Source: CAVYXF01 sp963772335
GTDB lineage: Bacteria; Pseudomonadota; Alphaproteobacteria; Rhizobiales; Rhodomicrobiaceae
Length of the DNA stretch: 64,000 nucleotides
Assembly (NCBI GenBank): GCA_963772335.1
Contig: CAVYXF010000007.1
Span: forward strand, 75,158-139,157
Direction of reading: 5' to 3'
Shown: piece after piece, positions 1 through 6,617 of the stretch
How the letters are laid out: each line of letters starts with the position of its first letter
Position numbering within the stretch: the first letter of the stretch is position 1
Position numbers and translations under genes: made by a program
Notes under the pieces: model-generated
What the model saw: only the letters and a program-made list of their open reading frames with translations
Told to the model about the DNA's origin: nothing
Databases searched by the model: none

Positions 1-114
1 CGCAAACAGCACCGCCGCCTCGATCGGTCCGATGGTGGCGAAGAAGGTGGTGAAAGCTTTGAGCGCGACGGCGAACATGGGCGCCAGATGGCGCCGGATC
101 GCCAGCGCGGTCAA
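1..114 (-). CDS. MarC-family integral membrane protein, N-terminal fragment cut by window edge
   Basis: Reading the minus strand from a TTG at 114 gives a start like LTALAIRRHLAPMF, then KAFTTFFATIGPIEAAVLF, and runs off the left edge. The TTFF-TIGPI-AAVLF pattern resembles the first membrane helix of MarC-family (UPF0056) proteins, which are polytopic inner-membrane proteins of poorly known function. A purine-rich AGGTGG lies just before the TTG, but a GTG at 153 and an ATG at 78 are also in frame, so the start is uncertain. Only about 38 residues are visible, so the family assignment rests on one helix. Confidence 0.5.
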   Translation of the reverse strand, partial: MTALAIRRHLAPMFAVALKAFTTFFATIGPIEAAVLFA

Positions 115-192
115 GCTCCACCTGGGAAGCCGGCTCCCGGATTGCGGAAGCACGTCAATGGCGCTCAGCCGAGCAGGCTCGCAGCGCTCTGA

Positions 193-639
193 TTATTTGG
201 CCTCGTCGTCACCGACCCCATAATCCTCGTCAGAGCCGGCGCCGCCCTCCTCCTCCCAGCGCTTGCCCGGTGCTTTGGGCTGGTCGCCGCCGGTTTCGCC
301 GCCCGGCTCCGCATAGCTCTGGTCGCCATAGCGGGATCTGTCGTCTTGCATCTGCGGCTCTTGGCCGGGTGGAGCGAAGGGGCGCTCATAGGGCGAGCTA
401 TTTGGCTTTTCGGAATTCGGCTCGCGGTGAGGAGCCTCGTCCGGGGGCGTGACCGAATGCTCGGTTGAATGCCAGCGCTCCTCATTGCCATAGCGGCGCG
501 CCACCTCGTCGTCTTCCGTACCATCTTCGCGGCGCCATCTTCCGCTTTGCCCGACATTGTCCGGGCGCCGCTCTAATGGCTCATCGGCCGGGCGCGGCTT
601 CGCACCCCTGCCGCCGTCGTTCGTAGGATCATCCGCCAT
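193..639 (-). CDS. Hydrophilic, probably disordered protein of unknown function
   Basis: This 148-residue reading frame is very rich in Glu, Asp, Arg, Pro and Gly. It has no hydrophobic segment, no signal peptide and no domain that I recognise. It begins MADDPTNDGGRGAKP and ends in an acidic tail (EEEGGAGSDEDYGVGDDEAK). The ATG at 639 overlaps the stop of the small gene upstream (629-865), which suggests translational coupling; a GTG one codon earlier is also possible. Its position beside the stress-response locus hints at a stress-protective hydrophilin-like protein, but that is inference only. Low-complexity composition means a spurious frame cannot be excluded. Confidence 0.5.
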   Translation of the reverse strand: MADDPTNDGGRGAKPRPADEPLERRPDNVGQSGRWRREDGTEDDEVARRYGNEERWHSTEHSVTPPDEAPHREPNSEKPNSSPYERPFAPPGQEPQMQDDRSRYGDQSYAEPGGETGGDQPKAPGKRWEEEGGAGSDEDYGVGDDEAK

Positions 640-865
640 CACGCGCCTCAGTGCTCTGGAGCGTGTGCAGGAGCAGGTACTGAAGCGCTTCTGCTGATTC
701 CATAACTATGTCCTTCGGTAAGTCCTTGCACACCGAAACGTGATCTGGGGGGCGCCAGTTCCATCCTCCGCGTCCGCCAGAAATGCCTGGTTTTTTGGGG
801 CCTGTCCTTGGAACCAACTCTGAGCCGGTTCGTTTTCCTTGTCGAAGTATGTAGGCGATGCGCAT
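629..865 (-). CDS. Small protein of unknown function (78 aa), coupled to the downstream acidic protein
   Basis: The start is chosen at the ATG at 865 because a strong GGGGGAGGG Shine-Dalgarno lies just before it. The product begins MRIAYILRQGKRTGSELVP, has a central WNWRPPDHVSVCKDL stretch and ends in a helix-like segment (KDIVMESAEALQYLLLHTLQ). I see no known domain or membrane segment. Its stop overlaps the start of the acidic protein at 639, so the two probably form an operon. The EcfG-like promoter at 810-834 runs antisense through its 5' half, which is odd and lowers confidence in one or the other call. Confidence 0.4.
   Translation of the reverse strand: MRIAYILRQGKRTGSELVPRTGPKKPGISGGRGGWNWRPPDHVSVCKDLPKDIVMESAEALQYLLLHTLQSTEARDGG
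810..834 (+). promoter_or_regulatory. Candidate EcfG (general stress response) promoter for the CsbD-like gene
   Basis: A perfect GGAAC (810-814), 16-base spacer and CGTT (831-834) match the alphaproteobacterial EcfG consensus. The next gene on this strand is the CsbD-like gene at 1023, which would leave a leader of about 180 nucleotides. No closer promoter of this type was seen. Confidence 0.6.
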
Positions 866-1022
866 CTTCCCTCCCCCGATGCCCTCATATGCCATCGCCC
901 ACGTGCCTTTTTTGGCCCGCATGACACCAAGCTCTGCGGGCCAAATTTTTTTGCGGAGAGAGACAATACCTCGGCTTTCTCGCTGTAGTGCCGGTGCCGA
1001 GGCCATATCAAAGGAGAGCGAC

Positions 1023-1220
1023 ATGAACTGGGACCAGGTCCAAGGCAATTGGAAGCAGTTTCAGGGCAAGATGCAGGAGACCTGGGGCGATCTCACCGAT
1101 GACGATCTCGCCATGGTCGAAGGCAAACAGCAGCAGCTGGTTGGAAGAATCCAGGAGCGCTACGGCGTCGGCAAAGAGGAAGCTCAGCGCCAAGTCGATG
1201 AGTGGCTGAATAATCTGTAG
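1023..1220 (+). CDS. CsbD-family stress response protein
   Basis: This 65-residue soluble protein begins MNWDQVQGNWKQFQGKMQE and contains the typical CsbD repeats of Trp-rich amphipathic helices (WDQVQGNWKQF, ETWGDLTDDDL, GRIQERYGVGKEEA). CsbD-like proteins are small, abundant proteins induced in general stress responses, and their biochemical role is not known. The ATG at 1023 is preceded by AAAGGAGAG at good spacing; in-frame sequence further upstream has no domain and no ribosome site. A perfect EcfG promoter lies upstream at 810-834, and a hairpin with a T-rich tail follows the stop. The gene sits beside phyR, nepR and ecfG, which fits stress control. Confidence 0.9.
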   Translation: MNWDQVQGNWKQFQGKMQETWGDLTDDDLAMVEGKQQQLVGRIQERYGVGKEEAQRQVDEWLNNL

Positions 1221-1256
1221 GCGAGCACAACGAGTCAGAACAAGCGAGTCTCGCGA

Positions 1257-1286
1257 AGGGTGGCGGCTTGGCTGCCGCCCTTTCTT
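1257..1286 (+). terminator. Probable intrinsic terminator after the CsbD-like gene
   Basis: A GGCGGC stem (1262-1267) pairs with GCCGCC (1274-1279) across a six-base loop and is followed by CTTTCTT. It lies 40 bases after the CsbD stop and abuts the 3' end of phyR on the other strand, so it may serve both genes. Confidence 0.5.
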
Positions 1287-2112
1287 ACGGGGTGCTGGCC
1301 GCAGGCCGGCTAACCCCACTGTCCTGTCGCGGTTTGGCCTTCAGATCGAAGAACAGTGCTTGGCTGGTGATAGCCTTTACATTTTCCGGCGCGAACGGCT
1401 TGGTGATGAGGAATGTCGGCTCGGGACGCTCGCCGGTGAGCAGCCGTTCCGGATAGGCGGTGATGAACACGATCGGCACGCCTAAAATGCCGAGAATGTC
1501 GTTCACCGCTTCAATGCCGGAGCTGCCATCCGCAAGCTGAATGTCTGCGAGCACAAGGCCGACAGGCTGGGCGGCAATGGCTGCGACGGCTTCGTGATGG
1601 GTACGTGCAACGGCGGTGACGTTGTGGCCTAGGCTGGTCATGATTTCCTTCAGATCGAGGGCGATCATCGGCTCGTCCTCGATGATCAGCACATCGGTCG
1701 CAACCTGCCGCATCATCTCCTGATTGGCCTGCGCAATCAGCTCTGCCACTTCATCCGTATTGAGCGACAGCGCATTGGCTGCGTCCTCGACACTGAAACC
1801 TTCGAGCGCCCTGAGCAGATAGGCCTGGCGAGGAAGCGGGGATAGCCGGCTTAGCCGGCGGTCGGCTGCGGTTTCCTCCTCGCTGGCGCGCGGAGCCGCG
1901 GCGTCCGGCGACTCCTGGTTATAAATCTTCAGAAACAGACGATAGATCGCGACTTTGATTGGGAGGTCGGGCGAAAGCCTTGCCGGGTTTTCCACGAGCG
2001 CCTGGAGCACGGCTGCGATCAAATTGTCGCCGGCGATCTGGTTCCCGGTGAGCGCACGGGCATAACGGCGCAAATTCGGAAGCGCGGCGCTGATGGATTG
2101 AGAAAGACGCAT
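1285..2112 (-). CDS. phyR: PhyR-type anti-anti-sigma response regulator of the general stress response
   Basis: The 275-residue product has the PhyR layout: an N-terminal sigma-factor-like domain (about residues 1-130, starting MRLSQSISAALPNLRRYARAL) and a C-terminal receiver domain (about 138-262). The acidic pocket IIEDEP is at 143-148, the phosphoacceptor is Asp190 in VLADIQLAD, and the conserved Lys lies in the LITKPF motif. In this pathway phosphorylated PhyR uses its sigma-like domain to bind NepR, which releases EcfG. The gene is divergent from nepR-ecfG, the standard arrangement. A candidate EcfG promoter of its own lies at 2148-2172, implying positive feedback. Only the very C-terminal tail is unlike the family core. 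Confidence 0.95.
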   Translation of the reverse strand: MRLSQSISAALPNLRRYARALTGNQIAGDNLIAAVLQALVENPARLSPDLPIKVAIYRLFLKIYNQESPDAAAPRASEEETAADRRLSRLSPLPRQAYLLRALEGFSVEDAANALSLNTDEVAELIAQANQEMMRQVATDVLIIEDEPMIALDLKEIMTSLGHNVTAVARTHHEAVAAIAAQPVGLVLADIQLADGSSGIEAVNDILGILGVPIVFITAYPERLLTGERPEPTFLITKPFAPENVKAITSQALFFDLKAKPRQDSGVSRPAASTP

Positions 2113-2147
2113 AGCCAGACCCCGATGCTGAAATACCCCGGCGAAGA

Positions 2148-2172
2148 AACTCGCGGTGTGTGCCTTTGTTCC
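2148..2172 (-). promoter_or_regulatory. Candidate EcfG promoter of phyR
   Basis: On the minus strand GGAAC (2172-2168) is followed by 16 bases and AGTT (2151-2148), 36 bases before the phyR start. Its -35 element lies head to head with that of the nepR-ecfG promoter, nine bases away. Confidence 0.65.
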
Positions 2173-2181
2173 ACAATGTGC

Positions 2182-2207
2182 GGAACCGCGCTAGGCCGCC
2201 GTGAGTT
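2182..2207 (+). promoter_or_regulatory. Candidate EcfG promoter of nepR-ecfG
   Basis: GGAAC (2182-2186), a 17-base spacer and AGTT (2204-2207) match the EcfG promoter form. The transcript would carry a leader of about 110 nucleotides before the nepR ATG at 2327. Autoregulation of ecfG in this way is known in several alphaproteobacteria. Confidence 0.65.
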
Positions 2208-2326
2208 TCAAAACCTGTCACGCAATATATGCGCACCACCGCAACTTTATTCCGGCAAAGTGACGATGATCAGACGAGATTACCGCCAGAATTGAGTTCG
2301 GCAATAGACTTTGTGAGGGAGCATAA

Positions 2327-2644
2327 ATGCCGAGAGAAAAGGTCTGTGTCCAGTCTCAGGAAGGCGCAGGCGCGGAGTTGAACCGGGTTTTCGAGGCGAG
2401 ATCGGATATTACCCTTGCTAAGAATCTGGCGCGAGCTCTGCACCGGGCAGCCGACGGGTATGTTGGTGCCAGGTGCACACTGGGCGATTCCAAGCCGCGA
2501 CAGCCGGAGCGCGACAGTCCGGAGCTGGCCGAACATATCACCAATCATCTACGCGTCGCTTATGACGAACTGCTGAACGAGCCGGTTCCCGAGCATCTGA
2601 AGAGGCTTCTGGCCAATCTCTGTGAGGCGGAGGATAAGTCTTGA
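2327..2644 (+). CDS. nepR: NepR-type anti-sigma factor with long N-terminal extension
   Basis: The C-terminal part (about residues 65-105) carries the NepR core, with ITNHLRVAYDELLNEPVPEHL followed by a Leu-rich helix. NepR proteins hold EcfG inactive until PhyR-P binds them. At 105 residues the protein is longer than the usual 60 or so, and the N-terminal 60 residues have no match that I recognise. The ATG at 2327 is preceded by GAGGGAG. Its TGA overlaps the TTG start of ecfG, so the anti-sigma and sigma factor are translationally coupled. Position between phyR and ecfG supports the call. Confidence 0.9.
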   Translation: MPREKVCVQSQEGAGAELNRVFEARSDITLAKNLARALHRAADGYVGARCTLGDSKPRQPERDSPELAEHITNHLRVAYDELLNEPVPEHLKRLLANLCEAEDKS

Positions 2645-3198
2645 GCTCGGAAGCTGTGCGTCAGGGCCTTATCTCGTTTCTTCCCAATTTGCGCGCCTTT
2701 GCGATTGCGCTTTGCGGCGACGCAGACCGGGCGGATGATCTAGTCCAGGACACCATGCTCAAAGCGTGGAACAGCCTGGACACGTTCGAGGAAGGCACCA
2801 ATCTTCGGGCCTGGCTATTCACAATCCTACGGAATACTTACTTCTCCGAATGTCGTCGCCGTCGCCGCGAAGTGCCGGATGATAGTGGCGAGTATGTCGC
2901 GCAGCTCTGTGTACCGCCGGCGCAGGACGGCTGCGTTGACGCCCAGGATGTGTTGCGTGCCCTCTCCAAGCTGACCGATGATCAGCGCGAGGCTCTGATC
3001 CTGGTGGGGGCCGAAGGCTTCGCCTATGAGGAGGCCGCGATGATCTGCGGGTGTGCGGTCGGCACCATCAAGAGCCGTGTCAATCGCGCCAGAAACCGGT
3101 TGTCGGAGGTTCTGGGCATTGAAGCAGCTCAGGATTTTGGGCCAGAGCCGGCCACTGAAGCCGTGCTGCTGCGCGCCTCCGGCAGCAAACTTGGATGA
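2641..3198 (+). CDS. ecfG: EcfG-type ECF sigma factor, general stress response
   Basis: The 185-residue protein has sigma region 2 (about 10-80: FAIALCGDADRADDLVQDTML, then the WLFTILRN helix) and region 4 (about 105-160: LTDDQREALILVGAEGFAYEEAA and GTIKSRVNRAR). Group ECF15/EcfG factors direct RNA polymerase to GGAAC-N16/17-NGTT promoters, several of which occur in this window. It starts at a TTG overlapping the nepR stop (TTGA) with GGAGGATAAG upstream, so both proteins are made in a coupled way. A 40-residue C-terminal extension after region 4 is variable. Known biology: it is released when PhyR-P captures NepR. Confidence 0.95.
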   Translation: MSSEAVRQGLISFLPNLRAFAIALCGDADRADDLVQDTMLKAWNSLDTFEEGTNLRAWLFTILRNTYFSECRRRRREVPDDSGEYVAQLCVPPAQDGCVDAQDVLRALSKLTDDQREALILVGAEGFAYEEAAMICGCAVGTIKSRVNRARNRLSEVLGIEAAQDFGPEPATEAVLLRASGSKLG

Positions 3199-3229
3199 TG
3201 CCGGTTGCTCCTGTCGAAGTGTCGCAGCA

Positions 3230-3255
3230 GGAACCAATCTGTCGCGCGGCGGGTT
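3230..3255 (+). promoter_or_regulatory. Candidate EcfG promoter of the KGG-repeat gene
   Basis: GGAAC (3230-3234), 17 bases, then GGTT (3252-3255), 34 bases before the ATG at 3290. The spacing equals that of the nepR promoter. Confidence 0.55.
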
Positions 3256-3289
3256 GAGTTGGTATTGCCCTTTGTCGAGGACACTCCCC

Positions 3290-3643
3290 ATGGCTACCAA
3301 GGCAGACTCCCGTTCCAAGCAAGGCTTTGCTTCAATGAGCCAGGAGAAGCAGCGCGCCATTGCCCGCAAGGGCGGTGAAGCGGTGCCGAAAGAAAAACGC
3401 AGTTTCTCCCAAGACCGCAGCCTCGCGGCCGCTGCCGGACGTAAGGGCGGCGAAAGCGTTCCCAGCCAGAAACGCAGCTTTTTTCAAGACCGCGCTCTCG
3501 CCTCCCAGGCTGGACGCAAAGGTGGTGAAAGCGTTCCTGACGAGAAGCGCAGCTTCTCCAAAGACCGTCGCCTTGCCGCGGAAGCCGGCAGAAAAGGTGG
3601 CGAGAGCCGCAACGGTCATCCCACCGGTCGTCCTGAGCGCTGA
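3290..3643 (+). CDS. KGG-repeat stress-induced protein
   Basis: This 117-residue basic, hydrophilic protein consists of about four repeats of a unit like GRKGGESVPxxKRSFxxDRxLA, the KGG motif of stress-induced small proteins (general-stress-protein family including E. coli YciG). No catalytic residues or membrane segments are present, and the molecular function is unknown. The start at 3290 was chosen because it opens the conserved MATKADSRSKQGFASM segment; upstream in-frame sequence overlaps ecfG and has no homology. An EcfG-type promoter lies 34 bases upstream, which fits direct control by the neighbouring sigma factor. Confidence 0.85.
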   Translation: MATKADSRSKQGFASMSQEKQRAIARKGGEAVPKEKRSFSQDRSLAAAAGRKGGESVPSQKRSFFQDRALASQAGRKGGESVPDEKRSFSKDRRLAAEAGRKGGESRNGHPTGRPER

Positions 3644-3766
3644 CAGTTCAGATACCGGCGCCGGGGCATGCCTTCTCCGCGCGCTGGTATGGCGCTCTCT
3701 AAACTAACCCCCCTCAAAAGAATCGATTGCGCTGCACCTCGCCCAAGGCCAAGCTAAGTAAAGGTC

Positions 3767-3791
3767 GGAACTTGGTTTCCTTGCAGACGTT
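3767..3791 (+). promoter_or_regulatory. Candidate EcfG promoter of the DUF1328-yihY operon
   Basis: A perfect GGAAC (3767-3771), 16-base spacer and CGTT (3788-3791), 30 bases before the DUF1328 ATG. Confidence 0.7.
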
Positions 3792-3821
3792 CTCCCCCAG
3801 TACGTCGTCAAGGAGCGAGAG

Positions 3822-3992
3822 ATGGGAAATCTTCTATATTGGGCCGTTATATTTCTGATCGTGGCAATCGTTGCCGGTGTCCTGGGCTTTGGGGGCGTCG
3901 CCGGCGCGGCATCGCAGGGTGCTTCCCTGCTGTTCTGGATTGCCATTATCCTGTTCGTCATCTCGTTGATTGCGGGACTGGTGAGACGGTGA
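3822..3992 (+). CDS. DUF1328 small inner-membrane peptide
   Basis: A 56-residue peptide, MGNLLYWAVIFLIVAIVAG..., with two hydrophobic helices separated by a Gly/Ala-rich turn (GFGGVAGAASQGASLLF) and ending in VRR. This is the pattern of DUF1328 (YtjA-like) peptides, which are often stress induced and of unknown function. AAGGAG lies 7 bases before the ATG. The stop is three bases from the GTG of the YihY gene, so the two are probably cotranscribed from the EcfG promoter at 3767. Confidence 0.85.
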   Translation: MGNLLYWAVIFLIVAIVAGVLGFGGVAGAASQGASLLFWIAIILFVISLIAGLVRR

Positions 3993-3995
3993 GAC

Positions 3996-5042
3996 GTGGC
4001 TGAAGAGGCTGGCGGAGATTCAGGCACAAAGCGGAACGTTGCCGCGCGCGTGCTGGCTCCGCTAGGGCTTTTCGCAGCCGGCTATCTGGCGGGGCGTTAC
4101 GCTTTAAAGCCCGCCCGGTATGCCGGCTCTCTTATTGACCGCACGCTGCGCCGGCTTCTCTTCCAATCCATTCCCGAGACGCAGGCTACCCAGGAGCGCT
4201 CAGCCGCCTCTCTGATCGGCGAGCTCTCGCATAAGCTTTATCTCAGGCTGCTGGCCCACAATCTGCCCAGCGTCGCCGCAAGCGCGGCATTTTTTGTCGT
4301 GCTTGCCATCTTTCCGGGACTTGCTGCCCTGGTCTCGCTTTACGGTCTGATCGGAAACCCGGCCGACATCGGCTATTTCATCGACACTCTCGGCGAGATC
4401 GTGCCGCATGATGTCATCCAACTTGTGCACAATCAGTTCATCCAGCTGCTGAACCGCCCGACTGCCAACCTGAATACATTTATCATCAGCCTGCTGATCG
4501 CGCTTTGGAGCGCCAACTCGGGGATGAAGGCCGTCATTGAGGCGATGAACATCGTCTACGACCGCGTGGAGAAGCGCTCGATCATCAAGATCAATGTGAT
4601 GGCGGCGCTGATGACGCTGGCCTTCATCGGCTTCTTATCGATCGCCGTGAACATCATGATCTTGCCGCAGTTGTCGAGCTGGCTGCGCGAGGCGATGGGC
4701 ACCTGGCTCGTTTCACTTCGCTGGCCGATCCTGCTGCTGGCGGTATTGGTGCTGATTTCGGCGCTCTATTACTTCGCGCCTTGCGGCAGACAAGTCGAAT
4801 GGCACGTCATGACTGCGGGGGCGACGCTCGCAGCGACGCTCTGGATTGCGCTGTCGATGCTGTTCTCGCTCTATCTGACCAATTTCGCCAATTATTCCGT
4901 AACCTATGGCTCGCTTGGCGCAGCAGCGATTTTCATGACCTGGCTATGGCTTACGATCACAACGTTGCTGGTCGGGGCAGAAGTGGATGCGACGGTGGAA
5001 AGCCTCGGCCATGACGGACCGAGGCTTTCTGAACCATCTTAA
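3996..5042 (+). CDS. YihY/BrkB-family inner-membrane protein
   Basis: The 348-residue protein has a 60-residue cytoplasmic N-terminus, then six hydrophobic segments typical of the YihY/BrkB (UPF0761) family, including LPSVAASAAFFVVLAIFPGL and a C-terminal YGSLGAAAIFMTWLWLTITTLLVGAEVDA motif region. The function of the family is not firmly known; it was once thought to be RNase BN. The GTG start is three bases after the DUF1328 stop, pointing to one stress-controlled transcript. Its stop overlaps by four bases the stop of the convergent gene at 5039. Confidence 0.85.
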   Translation: MAEEAGGDSGTKRNVAARVLAPLGLFAAGYLAGRYALKPARYAGSLIDRTLRRLLFQSIPETQATQERSAASLIGELSHKLYLRLLAHNLPSVAASAAFFVVLAIFPGLAALVSLYGLIGNPADIGYFIDTLGEIVPHDVIQLVHNQFIQLLNRPTANLNTFIISLLIALWSANSGMKAVIEAMNIVYDRVEKRSIIKINVMAALMTLAFIGFLSIAVNIMILPQLSSWLREAMGTWLVSLRWPILLLAVLVLISALYYFAPCGRQVEWHVMTAGATLAATLWIALSMLFSLYLTNFANYSVTYGSLGAAAIFMTWLWLTITTLLVGAEVDATVESLGHDGPRLSEPS

Positions 5043-5569
5043 TGAAGAAGCTCGCGTGAATTTCCAGAACGAGCTTGCCGCTCCCTGGTCCGTTGCGGGC
5101 TGGGAGGAGCCGCTGCCGATTCCCTCGCCTGTCGCCGCTGATGAGCCGAAGCCATCGCCAGGAGGAAACCAGCCGCGAGCGGCGCAACCGCGGTCAGGAC
5201 CGGGGCGCGTCGGAAAAGTCCATAGCCAATTCTGGCGGCACCGAGGATAAGGGCAGGGTTGACGGCGAGCAGCGCGTTCGCGAAGGCTGATTGCTTGGCC
5301 TCCGCTTTGAGCTCTTCGAGCTGCCGTTCCTGCGATCTGATCCGGGCAACGACGATGATTGCAGCGATAAGGCCGATCGCCGCAAAGGCGATCGTCAGGA
5401 TGATCGCCGCCCATAGGCTGCCATAACCATTAGCGAGCGCTATGTAGATGGCGGCTAGACCGAACCCCAATGCAAAAAGGAAAGGGACGACAACAATCGC
5501 CCCTCCCACAATTCGACCCGCAAGAGTGTTGGCGCTGAGCTTAGCGTATTCGAGCATTGAGCGCAGCAT
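5039..5569 (-). CDS. Holin-like (phage holin superfamily III type) membrane protein
   Basis: From the ATG at 5569 the product begins MLRSMLEYAKLSANTLAGRIVGGAIVVVPFLFALGF. It has two long hydrophobic helices (about 22-45 and 52-75), a charged coiled linker with SQERQLEELKAEAK, a third hydrophobic stretch near 100-140 and a basic tail. This resembles YqjE/DUF1469-type putative holin-like proteins that commonly follow DUF883 genes. GAGAGAG precedes the start, which is 11 bases after the DUF883 stop, so the pair forms an operon. In-frame sequence upstream of 5569 overlaps the DUF883 gene and is ignored. Confidence 0.65.
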   Translation of the reverse strand: MLRSMLEYAKLSANTLAGRIVGGAIVVVPFLFALGFGLAAIYIALANGYGSLWAAIILTIAFAAIGLIAAIIVVARIRSQERQLEELKAEAKQSAFANALLAVNPALILGAARIGYGLFRRAPVLTAVAPLAAGFLLAMASAHQRRQARESAAAPPSPQRTRERQARSGNSRELLH

Positions 5570-5579
5570 AGGCGCTCTC

Positions 5580-5876
5580 TCAACGTTTCCAGAGTGCGCC
5601 GAGGACAAACCCAAAAGCAACCGCGCCGAGGAGGGTGGTCATCGGACGGGTCTGAATGGAGTCGTCGAGAGCATCAGCCGCGCGATTGGCATAGTCACGC
5701 ACTGCATCGCCAGCTTCGCGGGCGCGCACGGACACTTCGTCATACGCTTCCTGAGCACGGTCCGAGGCACGATCAATCATGTCGCTCGCCTTGTCGGCCA
5801 TACGGTTCGCCGTATCCTTGGCGGCATCCTTGGCCGCGTCGTAAGTCGAACCAGCCTTATTCATGGTTTCGTCCAT
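5580..5876 (-). CDS. DUF883 (ElaB/YqjD-like) membrane-anchored protein
   Basis: A 98-residue protein with an Ala/Asp/Lys-rich amphipathic helix (about 8-70; repeated AKDAAKDTANRMADKASD pattern) and one C-terminal membrane helix ending GALWKR. This is the layout of YqjD/ElaB, which anchor to the inner membrane and associate with ribosomes in stationary-phase E. coli. The ATG at 5876 is preceded by GGAGGACAAT; a longer in-frame start at 5921 lacks such a site. A near-consensus EcfG promoter is at 5910-5934. The gene is followed by a holin-like gene, as in yqjD-yqjE. Confidence 0.8.
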   Translation of the reverse strand: MDETMNKAGSTYDAAKDAAKDTANRMADKASDMIDRASDRAQEAYDEVSVRAREAGDAVRDYANRAADALDDSIQTRPMTTLLGAVAFGFVLGALWKR

Positions 5877-5909
5877 ATTGTCCTCCTGCGTTGCAAAACC
5901 TCCAGTCAT

Positions 5910-5934
5910 AACGCATGTCAATGCGGAAGGTTCA
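5910..5934 (-). promoter_or_regulatory. Candidate EcfG promoter (TGAAC variant) of the DUF883 operon
   Basis: On the minus strand TGAAC (5934-5930), 16 bases, then CGTT (5913-5910), 34 bases upstream of the start at 5876. One mismatch from GGAAC in the -35 element. Confidence 0.5.
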
Positions 5935-6150
5935 AGACGAGGCCCCTCTTCTCCTTATCGGAAACAACAAAAGTTGGAAGGTGAGTGTTGCTGGCGTTCT
6001 GTCCCTTTCGGGCCGCGTATCGAGCCGGCACCAGGGGACGGCGTTCTGGCGGCAAAAGCGCGCAAAAGACCTAAAGCGAGCTGCGGCGTAAACTTTCCTT
6101 GTCACCGCCCCAACTCCCTGCAAATGTTTGCACAGCGAGGATAGTGGTCG

Positions 6151-6537
6151 ATGAGGCCAGCAATGACCGGTGGAACTGGGCCAACCCGCCGCGTTCTGAT
6201 TGTCGAAGATGAGATGCTGATCGCGCTTATGCTTCAGGACATGCTTTCAGATGCAGGACATATCGTGGAAGGCGTCGCTCACTCCCTTCCCGCAGGCCTC
6301 GATCTTGCGAGGACCGCCAGTGCCGAGCTCGCCATCCTCGACATCAATCTCAATGGCGAGGAAGCCTATCCGATCGCAGAAGTATTGCAGAACCGCAGCA
6401 TCCCCTTCATCTTCTCGACCGGATATGGCTCGGACACGGTGAAGCCCGAATATGTCTGGGCGCCGAGACTGATGAAGCCCTATCAGCAGGACCTGTTGAA
6501 TGCCGCAATCAGCGCAGCTTTGACGACAAGGCAGTAG
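6151..6537 (+). CDS. Single-domain response regulator of the FAT GUY type
   Basis: The 128-residue protein is a receiver domain only: RVLIVEDEMLIALMLQDML, phosphoacceptor Asp63 in AILDINLNGEEAYP, then PFIFSTGYGSD and LMKPYQ. The F-S-T-G-Y-G stretch corresponds to the FAT GUY motif found in single-domain regulators such as SdrG of Sphingomonas, which feed the PhyR general stress pathway. No output domain is present. Its place a few kilobases from phyR-nepR-ecfG supports a role in relaying phosphate in this pathway, but that is inference. The start could be the ATG at 6151 or at 6163. Confidence 0.85.
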   Translation: MRPAMTGGTGPTRRVLIVEDEMLIALMLQDMLSDAGHIVEGVAHSLPAGLDLARTASAELAILDINLNGEEAYPIAEVLQNRSIPFIFSTGYGSDTVKPEYVWAPRLMKPYQQDLLNAAISAALTTRQ

Positions 6538-6617
6538 CTGGTCGGGTTGTCCCGCCTGCGGGACGCCGCCATTTCTCTCGATCGGTTTTTCGGCGGAGGC
6601 GCTGGTGCAAAAGATTA

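Noticed and set aside
2241..2266. A GCAAC...CGAT pair as an alternative nepR promoter
   Set aside because: Two mismatches and an 18-base spacer; the GGAAC site at 2182 is much better.
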